In this document: in pieces, positions 7,196-15,128 of the stretch
How the letters are laid out: every line of letters starts with the position of its first letter
Position numbering within the stretch: position 1 is the first letter of the stretch
Assembly (NCBI GenBank): GCA_003598055.1
Contig: QZKI01000085.1
Span: 1-64,000 of the forward strand
DNA length: 64,000 bases
Source: Candidatus Abyssobacteria bacterium SURF_17
GTDB taxonomy: Bacteria > Abyssobacteria > SURF-5
Direction: 5' to 3'
Notes under the pieces: generated by a model
Told to the model about the DNA's origin: nothing
Databases searched by the model: none
The model's input: the letters and a program-made list of their open reading frames with translations, nothing else
Program-made: the position numbers and the translations under genes

Positions 7196-8491
7196 ATGAA
7201 TGCGGGAAAAACACTGGAGTTTCCGAAGGGATTTCTGTGGGGCACTGCCACAGCAGCTCACCAGGTGGAAGGAGGCAATCGCAACAATGATTGGTGGGAA
7301 TGGGAGCATCGCCGGGGCACGATAGCCGATGGAACAACTTCCGAAAGCGCATGCGACCAGTACAACCGGTACAATGAGGACTTCGACCTCGTAAAGGGAT
7401 TTGGACATAATGCGCACCGGTTGTCGCTCGAGTGGAGCCGTATTGAGCCAAAGGAAGGTGTGTTTTCTTCGGCGGAGCTTGCGCATTACCGGCGAGTGCT
7501 CGAGGCGCTGCACAGCCGCGGCATCGAGCCGATGCTCACGCTTCACCATTTCACGAATCCCCTCTGGCTTGCCAAAATGGGCGGGTGGGAAAATCCTCGT
7601 GTGGTTGAGTATTTCACGCGTTATGCCAAAGTGGTTGCGAGCGAACTCGGCTCACTCGTCCGGTTCTGGGTTACCATCAATGAGCCGACCGTATATACGT
7701 ATATGAGCTACATCCAAGGCGTCTGGCCGCCGGGCGCGAAGCGCATCCGGAGCGCGGCGATTGTGATGACCAACCTGTTGCGGGCGCATGCGCTTGCGTA
7801 TCATGTTATTCATGAAGCTTCGCCGGGCCCCGGGTGCAGCGTGGGCATAGCGAAGCATATTCGCATACTCGACCCCTTACGTCCCGGACGCGTGTGCGAC
7901 CGTGCCGTGGCGAGACTGAGCGATTTCGTTTTCAATAGGTGGTTCCTCGATGCGATTGAGACGGGGAGGCTGGCCTGGCCCATCGGGATGGGGCAGAAAG
8001 TGCAGCTTCTTTCGGCCACGCAAGACTTCATCGGCCTGAACTATTACACGCGTGAAATGACTCGTTTCAGCCTGTCAAAGCCGCAGAGGCTTTTCATAGA
8101 AAACCTTACCCGACCCGGCTGCGCCACCAATGACCTGAGATGGGAAATCTATCCGGAGGGCTTCTACCGGGCGCTCATGGACTTGAAGAAGTACGCAAGA
8201 CCGATCTATGTGACCGAGAACGGGTGCGCAACGCCGGATGATGCGCTCAGGCGCTCATATCTCCGTGACCATCTCGTTCAACTTCACAGAGCCATCTCCG
8301 CGGGCGCGGACGTGCGCGGGTATTTCCACTGGTCGCTGATAGACAACTTCGAGTGGGCCGAGGGATTGGGCCGGAAACTCGGGCTCGTTGCCGTCGATTA
8401 TGCGACTCAAGCGCGCGCGCCTCGGCCGAGCGCATGGGTGTACGCGAAGATTGCGCAAGGGAATAAGCTTGACCCTGCCTGGTTCGAATGA
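7196..8491 (+). CDS. Glycoside hydrolase family 1 beta-glycosidase
   Basis: GH1 enzymes are retaining beta-glucosidases or beta-galactosidases. The 431-residue protein has the family N-terminus (FPKGFLWGTATAAHQVEG), the acid/base glutamate in TINEPTVYT (near residue 165) and the nucleophile glutamate in YVTENGC (near residue 343), and ends with HWSLIDNFEWAEG. Its length is normal for the family. There is no signal peptide, so it is cytoplasmic. It starts three bases after mqnC and so seems to be co-transcribed with the menaquinone genes, an odd partner. Substrate specificity cannot be read. Confidence 0.92.
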   Translation: MNAGKTLEFPKGFLWGTATAAHQVEGGNRNNDWWEWEHRRGTIADGTTSESACDQYNRYNEDFDLVKGFGHNAHRLSLEWSRIEPKEGVFSSAELAHYRRVLEALHSRGIEPMLTLHHFTNPLWLAKMGGWENPRVVEYFTRYAKVVASELGSLVRFWVTINEPTVYTYMSYIQGVWPPGAKRIRSAAIVMTNLLRAHALAYHVIHEASPGPGCSVGIAKHIRILDPLRPGRVCDRAVARLSDFVFNRWFLDAIETGRLAWPIGMGQKVQLLSATQDFIGLNYYTREMTRFSLSKPQRLFIENLTRPGCATNDLRWEIYPEGFYRALMDLKKYARPIYVTENGCATPDDALRRSYLRDHLVQLHRAISAGADVRGYFHWSLIDNFEWAEGLGRKLGLVAVDYATQARAPRPSAWVYAKIAQGNKLDPAWFE

Positions 8492-8543
8492 GCAGCAGGA
8501 AAGTGGTTATCTGAAGAGGCGCGATTGAGGGGCAGGGCAGCGT

Positions 8544-9053
8544 TCAGTCGGGATTGGAATGTGGCGGAATGGTTTGCCGCCGGCCCTCATGAGGGTCGGT
8601 ATCGACGGTAGGCCGCCAGAGGCGCTTGCGAGGCTTGCGGGAGAATTTCGGAAACTCTTCTTCTATGACTCCGGCCTTTGCTCTTTCACGATTGCCGAAA
8701 ATCGCCATAGTTATCTGTTTGAAGAACGACACTCCCTTAGATGGATATGCGGTGTCCGCCGATTCGTAGTCCTCATCCACAACCCGCAAGGTGGTACTGC
8801 CTATTCGGATCTCATCTCCGATCACGAGCTCGATTTCGCTTACCGTATTCCCATTAACGGCCGTTCCATTCTTCGTGCCAAGGTCAGAGAGAAAAAGGGA
8901 CCTGCAGATTTTTTTTATTTTGCAGTGTTTTCGTGAAACCCGCGGGTCGAGCACCCTGATCCGGTTGGTCACATCTCTGCCGAGCATGTTGATGCCGTCG
9001 TGCAGCCTGAACTCTGTTCCTGCGCCCGCACCTTTTACGACAATCACCTTCAT
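8544..9053 (-). CDS. FHA domain protein
   Basis: The 169-residue protein has one forkhead-associated domain at residues about 1-95: GINMLGRDVTNRIRV, SRKHCKI and LSDLGTKNGTAVNG carry the phosphothreonine-binding Gly-Arg, Ser-x-x-His and Asn-Gly motifs. The C-terminal 70 residues are basic and low-complexity (FSRKPRKRLWRP). FHA domains read Ser/Thr kinase signals, and a Ser/Thr kinase gene lies elsewhere in the window (41644). It is transcribed from its own promoter (9142-9170), behind a 14-codon leader ORF ending 14 bases before the start codon. Confidence 0.9.
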   Translation of the reverse strand: MKVIVVKGAGAGTEFRLHDGINMLGRDVTNRIRVLDPRVSRKHCKIKKICRSLFLSDLGTKNGTAVNGNTVSEIELVIGDEIRIGSTTLRVVDEDYESADTAYPSKGVSFFKQITMAIFGNRERAKAGVIEEEFPKFSRKPRKRLWRPTVDTDPHEGRRQTIPPHSNPD

Positions 9054-9067
9054 GAGCGCCCCCGGGT

Positions 9068-9112
9068 CTACTTGACCGGAACGGTGAGCGCGACTGTATC
9101 GTGTACGGCCAT
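9068..9112 (-). CDS. Predicted 14-residue leader peptide upstream of the FHA gene
   Basis: A tiny ORF reads MAVHDTVALTVPVK and stop. A good ribosome binding site (GAGGAG) lies six bases before the ATG, and the ORF begins about 23 bases after the predicted transcription start. Its stop is 14 bases before the FHA start codon, in another frame, so it is not an N-terminal extension. It could couple translation or act as a regulatory leader. Function unknown; it may also be chance. Confidence 0.45.
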   Translation of the reverse strand: MAVHDTVALTVPVK

Positions 9113-9141
9113 CCGAGACTCCTCAGCCACGCTATAAATCT

Positions 9142-9170
9142 ATTTTATAAGCAAGAATCCATCTTGTCAA
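9142..9170 (-). promoter_or_regulatory. FHA gene sigma-70 promoter
   Basis: On the minus strand, TTGACA (9170-9165), a 17-base spacer and TAAAAT (9147-9142), a near-perfect promoter. It lies in the gap after the ceramidase-like gene and points at the leader ORF and FHA gene. Confidence 0.75.
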
Positions 9171-9183
9171 TGGAGGTTGACGC

Positions 9184-10362
9184 TTACGCGGGGGCAAATT
9201 GGAGCAGGCTTTGGCGAATTATTTTACCTGCCGTGCGGCCGAGCGACTCGAGCTCGTGTCCGGTAAAGTGGTGGCCTTCCGCCCATTCCGCAGGTTCGGC
9301 GCGGAATTGCTCCGGCGGGATGAGATATCCGAGCGAGTCGTTGGCCTGATTGATAAAGAGTGTTTTTCCTCTCTCGCCGACGCCGGCAACGATTCCGGGG
9401 AAAGTTTCTCCGGGCAGCGCGTACATTGTTAGGTCACCGAGGCGAACCCGGGAGATAGTGCTTATGACGTCGGGCGGCTTCTGGGACGTTCGGATGACCC
9501 CGGCCTCCATCATCAAATGGAATCCCGGGTTTTCGACGGGCAGCTTCACTTCTTTTCGCATGATAGTCAGCTTGTCGGTGGGGACGCGAGCGGATTTCCG
9601 TGTCAGTTCGAGGATTTTTTCCGCGAGTCTTTGGCCATAAGCGTGCGCTTCGGCATATCCTTTCTCACAGCCTTCGGGTTCCATCGCTCCGCAGACTCCG
9701 AGAAGGAAGAGTGTGGTTCCTCCAATCTGTTCGTCGAGCAGGCGGCATGCCTCGCCGGGGTAGCCGGCTGATATCTTATCGTCGTGGCGGGGGGTGAGCT
9801 CAGGCTGGGCGGTATAGCTGATGAGTGAGCCGACGGTTCCTTGGGTGGATTTGAAGGAAAGGAGCCACAGGGCCAGGCTCAATTCGTCGGGCACGCGGTG
9901 GTTGGCAACGCCGAGATCACATTCTTCATATGCGAATAGCGCTTCGGAAGGCTGTGCGGCAGCGAGAGCCTCACTGATTGTCTCAGCGGAAGTCTTGATG
10001 AGGAATTCACCGTATTGGTCGTTGTAGCCTGATTGGTCGATGGAAGGTCCCCACAATCCCATGGTGTCGGGAGCGGAGTGCGTGTGCGTGGTGGCAACGA
10101 TGAGCTGCTCCGGCTGTATCCCCCGGGGCGCAAGGGCGGAGGCGAGCGTTTCGGTGAAATCGCGGAACAGTCCGATGAGGTCAAGCGAGAGGAAGACAAC
10201 GCGTGCCGTTTCATTTTCGATGGTGAGACATCGGAGGAAAATATCGTCAACGACTCCGGCGAGCTGTTCCGCTTCTCCCATCTTATAACCGGCGCGGTAC
10301 ACCGGTCCCATTTTTGGTGTAGGAGTGATTTTTGTCTTGGCTGCGCCGACCTTGAATGGCAT
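9184..10362 (-). CDS. Neutral/alkaline ceramidase-like N-terminal domain protein
   Basis: The 392-residue protein resembles the N-terminal domain of non-lysosomal ceramidases: it begins VGAAKTKITPTPKMGPVYRAGY and has LDDIFLRCL-like and FLSLDLIG segments and the zinc-site TTHTHSAPDT. Bacterial proteins of this family often lack the lipid specificity of true ceramidases, so an amidase or hydrolase is as far as I would go. I chose ATG at 10362 because AAGGAAAA precedes it by nine bases. No signal peptide is evident. The PIG-L deacetylase gene lies upstream, and together they may act on an acylated amine or amino sugar; that is inference. Confidence 0.75.
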   Translation of the reverse strand: MPFKVGAAKTKITPTPKMGPVYRAGYKMGEAEQLAGVVDDIFLRCLTIENETARVVFLSLDLIGLFRDFTETLASALAPRGIQPEQLIVATTHTHSAPDTMGLWGPSIDQSGYNDQYGEFLIKTSAETISEALAAAQPSEALFAYEECDLGVANHRVPDELSLALWLLSFKSTQGTVGSLISYTAQPELTPRHDDKISAGYPGEACRLLDEQIGGTTLFLLGVCGAMEPEGCEKGYAEAHAYGQRLAEKILELTRKSARVPTDKLTIMRKEVKLPVENPGFHLMMEAGVIRTSQKPPDVISTISRVRLGDLTMYALPGETFPGIVAGVGERGKTLFINQANDSLGYLIPPEQFRAEPAEWAEGHHFTGHELESLGRTAGKIIRQSLLQFAPA

Positions 10363-10402
10363 AGAGTTTTCCTTGCAAAGAGAAAAGAAACCTATTTTAG
10401 CC

Positions 10403-10470
10403 ATAAAGGCACGAAAACACGAAGGAAGAGTAGAAGAAACGATTGTCTTTGTGTCTTCGTGCCTTTGCGG
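10403..10470. repeat. Inverted repeat between the ceramidase-like and PIG-L genes
   Basis: Imperfect arms of about 20 bases, aaaggcacgaaaacacgaa at the left and the complementary ttgtgtcttcgtgccttt at the right. A half-copy (cttcgcgcctttgcgg) occurs near 41527. It may form a strong hairpin in the minus-strand transcript. Confidence 0.7.
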
Positions 10471-10512
10471 TCATTCTTCCAATGAGTTATCCTTTATTAC
10501 TGCATTTTGGCA

Positions 10513-11295
10513 TCACACATCGAGGCCGCCAACGAGGTCTTTGATATTCTCGAGGATGCCGAGGCCGCGAACATGGAAGGATTCGGCCATGGGCAGATTT
10601 GCCCTGCTGCCTTCCTCTTCGGCCACCATCCGGATTGAGGCGGGAATGACTTCCTCGAGCGGGCTGTCGAATATGGGGCTTGACTTGCCGAGAACTTTCA
10701 GCCGCGCGGCGCCTTCCATCTGCATGAGCTCGATTTGGCTCTTATAACAGAGTGCGGCCGCAATCTTCTTTTCGACGAATTGGGATATATCGACGTACGT
10801 GTTCGGGCTAGGAGTCTTGCCGAAGATGACCTTGGCGACCATGGCCGTCTCGAGTCCTTCCTCGATATGTTCGGGGTGGAAGAGGTGGAAATGTGCGAAG
10901 CTGCACGCTTCGAGGACCACCTGGCCGACTGCGCGATGGTCGGGATTCTCGTCGAAATTCCACGGGTCAATCGTGAGCACCGCCGCCGGCTGAATCTTGC
11001 GCACGTGGCGCACGATCTTTTCGCGCAAGTCGTGGGTGGGCTCGAGGAAGTGGTTCTTCAAGCCGAGGAACGTGACATGTTCGACGCCGAGCACCTTGCA
11101 GGCGGCAAGCTCTTCCTCACGCATGACTGATGCGAGTTTCTTGTCGGTGTCATAGGAGCGGTTCAGGGTGCCTTGCTCGCCGTCGGTTACAACGAGGGTA
11201 TGCACCTCGTGGCCCTCGGCGAGCAGCTTGGCGACGGTGCCGCCGCAGAAGAAAACGAGGTCATCGGGATGCGGTTCAACGACGAGGTAGCGCAT
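10513..11295 (-). CDS. PIG-L family zinc deacetylase
   Basis: LmbE/PIG-L enzymes remove N-acetyl groups from amino sugars such as GlcNAc conjugates. The 260-residue protein begins MRYLVVEPHPDDLVFFCGG with the metal-binding HPDD motif, followed by VTDGEQG and the second metal site DENPDHRAVG near residue 130. AAGGAG precedes the ATG by nine bases. It is cytoplasmic. It lies between ridA and the ceramidase-like gene, all on the minus strand. The true substrate is unknown; bacillithiol- or mycothiol-type deacetylation is one option in this family. Confidence 0.9.
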   Translation of the reverse strand: MRYLVVEPHPDDLVFFCGGTVAKLLAEGHEVHTLVVTDGEQGTLNRSYDTDKKLASVMREEELAACKVLGVEHVTFLGLKNHFLEPTHDLREKIVRHVRKIQPAAVLTIDPWNFDENPDHRAVGQVVLEACSFAHFHLFHPEHIEEGLETAMVAKVIFGKTPSPNTYVDISQFVEKKIAAALCYKSQIELMQMEGAARLKVLGKSSPIFDSPLEEVIPASIRMVAEEEGSRANLPMAESFHVRGLGILENIKDLVGGLDV

Positions 11296-11363
11296 GGTCG
11301 ATTTCTCCTTTTCTCGGAAGCGAAGGCATGGGGTGTTTTGTATGCCGCGCGGCGCCTTCCTTC

Positions 11364-11753
11364 CTATCTCTTGGTTTTCCTGGACGCAGTGACGTCTATT
11401 TCGACCTTGATGTCGAACGGGAGCCTGCCGGCCTGGATGCAGGTGCGGGCGGGCGGGTTCGAGGGGAAATATTGGGCATACACTTCATTGAATGAGAAGA
11501 AGTCGTCCATATCGGCGAGGTAGGCGGTGACCTTGAGCACATGTTCAAGGGACGAGCCCACATCATCGAGAATGTTCTTGATATTTTCGAGCGTCTGACG
11601 CGCCTCTTCCTGGACGTTTCCACTGATGAGTTTTCCGGTTGCCGGGTTGACAGGTCCCTGACCGGAGATAAAGAGAAGGTCTCCGAAGGCGACGACGGGC
11701 GAATAGGGGCCGACCGGCGCCGGCGCTTTGTTGGTGGGAATGATCTCTTTCAT
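11364..11753 (-). CDS. ridA: RidA family enamine/imine deaminase
   Basis: RidA hydrolyses reactive 2-aminoacrylate and related enamines released by PLP enzymes. The 129-residue protein has the hallmark N-terminus (PTNKAPAPVGPYSPVVAFGD), the FISGQGP motif, and the carboxylate-binding arginine in NPPARTCIQAGRLP. It is full length. It lies downstream of a PLP-dependent threonine synthase-like gene, a logical partner, although an insertion of about 330 bases with repeats now separates them. Confidence 0.93.
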   Translation of the reverse strand: MKEIIPTNKAPAPVGPYSPVVAFGDLLFISGQGPVNPATGKLISGNVQEEARQTLENIKNILDDVGSSLEHVLKVTAYLADMDDFFSFNEVYAQYFPSNPPARTCIQAGRLPFDIKVEIDVTASRKTKR

Positions 11754-11840
11754 TTCGATACCTCGCTGTTTCAGTCCAATTTCATGAAAGTCTCTTCAGA
11801 CAATCCTCTTACTGCCCCTCGATGAAGCTGTCCCGCAATT

Positions 11841-11920
11841 GTAGGGGCGCCCCTATGCGGGCGCCCGGGCGGCCCGCCGCGAGCGGCTCGTCTCGGGCGG
11901 CCACGCGGAGCCGCCCCTAC
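11841..11920. repeat. 80-bp compound GTAGG-class element
   Basis: Starts gtaggggcg and ends cgcccctac, with several internal GC-rich inverted repeats (gggcgcc, gggcggcc, gcggctc). It looks like two or three short elements nested or fused. It lies in the inserted segment between the threonine synthase-like gene and ridA. Confidence 0.75.
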
Positions 11921-11994
11921 AGGAATATCATCGACAATTTCGAATTACGGGACAGTGAATCCGTTCCACGACTGCCAATTTGGCTTCGGTCTTT

Positions 11995-12068
11995 GTAGGT
12001 GCGAATTTATTCGCATAATATTTTCAGTCTCTTTGCGCTCATGCCCAGTCGAATGAATTCGACCCTAC
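11995..12068. repeat. 74-bp GTAGG element with two different ends, copy 1
   Basis: Left end gtaggtgcgaatttattcgc and right end gaatgaattcgaccctac are each small palindromes; between them lies ttttcagtctctttgcgct. The same element, inverted, occurs at 22374-22447. The left end matches the element at 39323-39394. Confidence 0.8.
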
Positions 12069-12135
12069 AAAATCGTGGGACAGATCCACAGTCTCTCAAT
12101 CCCCCTTCAGGAAAGGGGGAACAAGAAGCGCTGTT

Positions 12136-13365
12136 TCAGTCCAATTTCATGAAAGCGTCTTCTAAAGGCTCGATAAGAATAGGTGGTTGCACGAGTTTTT
12201 TCGCCGAATGCATATCCTTGAAACCCGACCCCGTGATTATACAGCAAATCGATTCGCTCTCGCTGATGATATCTGACGCGCGCAGTTTTTTGACAGCCGC
12301 AATTGTGGAAGCGCTGGCGGGTTCTGCGAATATGCCGGTGGTTCGGGCCAGGAGTTTCTCTGCCTCGAGCATTTCCTCATCTGACACGCTGACGGCAAGG
12401 CCCGAAGTTTGCCGTATGGCGGGGAGCGCGGTGTAGGCGTCAAAGAGTATGTCGTCGGCGATTGCGCCTGCAATAGTGTTTCCCACGCTCACCGGTTGCG
12501 CAATGACCTCGGCCGGCGTGAGGGCTTTTTGGATTGCCTTAACAAGCGGGGTGCACGCGGACGATTGGACGCCGACGATGCGCGGTATTGTTTCCAGTTT
12601 GCCGAGAAGCCTGAGTTCCGCAAATCCACGCCACAGCGCGCCAATAAGCCCGCCGCCGCCCACAGGTGCGACTATCCAGTCCGGAAGCGCATCACTTTGC
12701 TCGAACAGTTCATACGCAATCGTCTTAGCGCCTTCGACCTGGTAAGGATTGTAAAGACCGGCTGTGGAGAGCAGATACCAATTGTTTCTCGTGCAGGCGT
12801 CGGCAACCAGTTCGAATATCCGGCTCGACGACAGGGTATTGACCCTGTAAAACGTCGCTCCATACATTCGAGCTTGTACGAGTTTTTCTTCCGGCGCGTT
12901 GGACGGGGCGAAGATGTTGCACTTCATTCCCGCCACTGCTGAGTAGGATGCGGCTGCGGCTGCAACATTTCCGGAAGAGACGACGGCGATTGTGTGCGCT
13001 GCGGCTTCCCTTGCCTTTGAGATGCCGACGGAGACCTGTCGGTCCTTGAAGGAGCCGGTCGGGTTCAGGGTTTCATTCTTGAGGAGCAGTTTGGTCACGG
13101 TGAGTTCTCGGGCGAGGGTCGGCGATTCTACGAGCGGGGTCTGGCCTTCACCCTGTGAGACAATCCATTTGCTCTCCTCGACAGGAAGCAGGCTCGAATA
13201 CCGCCACATCGAGAAGGGAGGGGATATGCCTAAGGCAGGCGCATCACTCATGTTGATTGCCACAACGGTTGGGGCGTTGCATGTTTTGCACCTGAACACA
13301 TTATGCTCTGCCGGATATTGGGTCGAGCATGATGGGCAATTCAATGAGTATTTTGGTGTTTTCAC
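12136..13365 (-). CDS. Threonine synthase-like PLP enzyme with N-terminal zinc ribbon
   Basis: Threonine synthase converts O-phosphohomoserine to threonine. The 409-residue protein starts with a CX2C...CX2C rubredoxin-like knuckle (LNCPSCSTQYP, FRCKTCNAP), followed by the PLP fold: TPLVESPTLAR, the lysine in NPTGSFKDRQV (near residue 113), the SSGNVAAA phosphate loop and GGGGLIG. The start is GTG at 13365, after GGAGAA. This zinc-ribbon form is common in archaea and many bacteria, but some members are other lyases. The 3' end (DAFMKLD) is duplicated downstream (11765-11797). Its ridA neighbour fits a PLP enzyme that releases enamines. Confidence 0.85.
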   Translation of the reverse strand: MKTPKYSLNCPSCSTQYPAEHNVFRCKTCNAPTVVAINMSDAPALGISPPFSMWRYSSLLPVEESKWIVSQGEGQTPLVESPTLARELTVTKLLLKNETLNPTGSFKDRQVSVGISKAREAAAHTIAVVSSGNVAAAAASYSAVAGMKCNIFAPSNAPEEKLVQARMYGATFYRVNTLSSSRIFELVADACTRNNWYLLSTAGLYNPYQVEGAKTIAYELFEQSDALPDWIVAPVGGGGLIGALWRGFAELRLLGKLETIPRIVGVQSSACTPLVKAIQKALTPAEVIAQPVSVGNTIAGAIADDILFDAYTALPAIRQTSGLAVSVSDEEMLEAEKLLARTTGIFAEPASASTIAAVKKLRASDIISESESICCIITGSGFKDMHSAKKLVQPPILIEPLEDAFMKLD

Positions 13366-13436
13366 GGGGTTCTCCGGGAATTCTGTCAGTTTCGGTGTTT
13401 ACTTGCGGCATTTCGCGTCATTCTTGCGAGCTGTTT

Positions 13437-13498
13437 GTAGGTGCGAATTCATTCGCGCTAACCGGTCCATTCTTCCAGCCGAATGAATTCGGCCCTAC
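13437..13498. repeat. 62-bp GTAGG element with two different ends
   Basis: Left end gtaggtgcgaattcattcgcg and right end cgaatgaattcggccctac, each a small palindrome, with a 20-base centre of its own. It is related to the 74-bp elements at 11995 and 22374. It lies in the gap between the threonine synthase-like and dehydrogenase genes. Confidence 0.8.
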
Positions 13499-13515
13499 AA
13501 TGACCAACTTCATCG

Positions 13516-14511
13516 TCACCTTAAACCCGCCGTGAGTGCATCGACAAGGGTGGGCGAGAAATCAGTCTCATCAATGATTGTATGCGGGAGGTTTTCGGCC
13601 CGGCAATAGTCGGGAAGGCTCATGAGGATGTGCCGGAGTTCCGCCATTTCGAGGCCGATGTCTGAGGGCTGATACAGGACGCCGAGCGTATCGAGCAGAA
13701 CTTTGAGCCAGTCGGGTTTGTTCTTTTGAAGCCGCGCCATGAGGAGCATTCCGAGGGAGACGAGCTCGCCATGGATGAAATGTTTTCCCGTGACGTGCTC
13801 GGTGTTATAGGCGAAGAAATGTTCCGACCCCTCCTCGGGGCGGTAGTTTCCAAGTTCGAGGCAGAGGTCGTTCTCAGTCTCGAACAACTCTACCAGTCTC
13901 CGGATGCCTGTATGGCTGACGGCCTGTATCTCGGCGGCGCAGTCTTCGAGCTCATTGACCACGTTTGAGCAGCGCCGGGCGATTGATGCGTCGTATTTCT
14001 CTGCATGCTTTTGGTGCCCGAGCAGCCAGTCGAAGGATGCCGTGTGTATTGAGAGGATGTCCGCCGCGCCGGCGCGGTTCAATCGGGCCGGCGCGGCCGA
14101 GATGAGGGTGAAATCAATGAGAAGGCTTTCGGCCTGTGCGTGTCCGATGTTGCGGACGCGGCCGTCCTCTCGGACCGCGACCAGATGGGTAACGCATGCG
14201 TCGACGGAGACGATGGAGGGAACGAGGATGAGACGGGAGCCGCGCTTCCACGCAAGGTACTTGGCGAAATCCATACAGGAGCCTCCGCCAACTCCGACAA
14301 CGACGCCGAAATCCGGCAGCTTGCCTTCGGTTTCGTCGAGGTGTGACCTCTCCATGTCCTGCACGAAGACGATGTGGTCCGGCCGGCATCTCAATCGTGG
14401 CGCCACCAGCTTCCATGGCAGTTCCATTGTTGCGATTACCGTTGTGGACGGATTGATATCGAGCCCTTCGATGAGGTCGGCGCCAAAGCGCAGCTCAGGG
14501 TGTTCACGCAT
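13516..14511 (-). CDS. sn-glycerol-1-phosphate dehydrogenase-like enzyme
   Basis: This 331-residue protein belongs to the iron/zinc alcohol dehydrogenase and dehydroquinate synthase-like fold, in the glycerol-1-phosphate dehydrogenase (EgsA/AraM) branch. The NAD loop is VGVGGGSCMDFAKYLAWKRG, and metal ligands are expected in AGAADILSIHTASFDW and the histidines in TGKHFIHGELVSLGM. Known members reduce dihydroxyacetone phosphate to glycerol-1-phosphate. In bacteria that could serve an unusual lipid or a teichoic-like polymer. The ATG at 14511 begins the homology; longer forms read into intergenic repeat. Substrate is uncertain. Confidence 0.8.
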   Translation of the reverse strand: MREHPELRFGADLIEGLDINPSTTVIATMELPWKLVAPRLRCRPDHIVFVQDMERSHLDETEGKLPDFGVVVGVGGGSCMDFAKYLAWKRGSRLILVPSIVSVDACVTHLVAVREDGRVRNIGHAQAESLLIDFTLISAAPARLNRAGAADILSIHTASFDWLLGHQKHAEKYDASIARRCSNVVNELEDCAAEIQAVSHTGIRRLVELFETENDLCLELGNYRPEEGSEHFFAYNTEHVTGKHFIHGELVSLGMLLMARLQKNKPDWLKVLLDTLGVLYQPSDIGLEMAELRHILMSLPDYCRAENLPHTIIDETDFSPTLVDALTAGLR

Positions 14512-14586
14512 AGCGGAAGTATAGCATATAGGGGCGGGACAACAAAAACTCCCCGATGCGGGAGTCCGGCGCATCCTGTCGCGGAG

Positions 14587-14635
14587 ACGGAAGAGGCCGG
14601 GAGGGGATACATACAAGTGGAAAGAGGCCTCTTCC
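14587..14635. terminator. Inverted repeat downstream of the cupin gene
   Basis: Arms cggaagaggcc and ggcctcttccg (11 bp) are separated by 27 bases, beginning 14 bases beyond the cupin stop codon. There is no U-run after it, so it is either a weak or Rho-assisted terminator or an mRNA-stabilising hairpin. Confidence 0.45.
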
Positions 14636-14648
14636 GTGCTCGTGACCG

Positions 14649-15104
14649 TTACTTATCCAGGCCGGGGTAAGCCGGGTCCGTATCGATGGAGAGTGAGGAG
14701 GGGGATGAGATCACCAATGCTCGCGTTTTCCCGTTGTGAGCATTGCGCCATGTGTGCGCTGCTGTGTATTCAAGATACATGCTGTCACCTTCGCTGAGGA
14801 GATGCGGGGTTCCATTGACGTGCACTTCGAGCTTGCCCTCGAGGACATAGAACCATTTTTCGCCGACGTAGATTTCTATATCCTCGGATGAGGCTCCCGG
14901 GAGTATGGTGACAAGCGCGGGCCGCAATTCGCTGAAACTCGCTGTTCCCTGAAGTTTTTCCAGAGTGAATGCGCCATTGGAGAAATGGCGCCTGGAGCCG
15001 GTACCTTTGCGGATTATGGAGCACTCCGCAGTCAGGTCGTCCGGTTTTCTTCGCGGCGATTTATCTGGCGGCGGCACCGCCCTTCTTCCCGGGGACATGT
15101 ACAT
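14649..15104 (-). CDS. Cupin domain protein
   Basis: The 151-residue protein has a basic, disordered N-terminal 30 residues and a single RmlC-like cupin barrel (GASSEDIEIYVGEKWFYVLEGKLEVHVNG...LLSEGDSMYLEY...AHTWRN). It resembles the sensor half of XRE-cupin regulators, but no helix-turn-helix is present. The canonical cupin metal histidines are partly replaced. ATG at 15104 is chosen because AGGAGG lies nine bases upstream. It directly follows the receiver-like gene, and both probably belong to the sigma-54-driven transcript starting near 15515. Function unknown. Confidence 0.8.
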   Translation of the reverse strand: MYMSPGRRAVPPPDKSPRRKPDDLTAECSIIRKGTGSRRHFSNGAFTLEKLQGTASFSELRPALVTILPGASSEDIEIYVGEKWFYVLEGKLEVHVNGTPHLLSEGDSMYLEYTAAHTWRNAHNGKTRALVISSPSSLSIDTDPAYPGLDK

Positions 15105-15128
15105 TGTCAATCTCCTCCTTAACGTTAC

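Larger units (their letters stand above)
11765..12162. repeat. Inserted segment flanked by a 34-bp direct repeat
   Basis: A 26-base stretch starting gctgtttcagtcc occurs at 11765-11790 and again identically at 12130-12155. Counting one base before and seven after, 34 bases match with two differences. The right copy is the 3' end and stop codon of the threonine synthase-like gene, and the left copy encodes the same ending (TFMKLD-stop) in the same orientation, just upstream of ridA. The roughly 330 bases between hold two palindromic elements (11841-11920, 11995-12068) and no gene. The layout suggests insertion with duplication of the gene end. Confidence 0.8.

Noticed and set aside
9053..9112. 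A frameshift joining the 14-codon ORF to the FHA protein
   Set aside because: The FHA protein already starts at its domain boundary; the small ORF has its own ribosome site and stop, so a frameshift is not needed.
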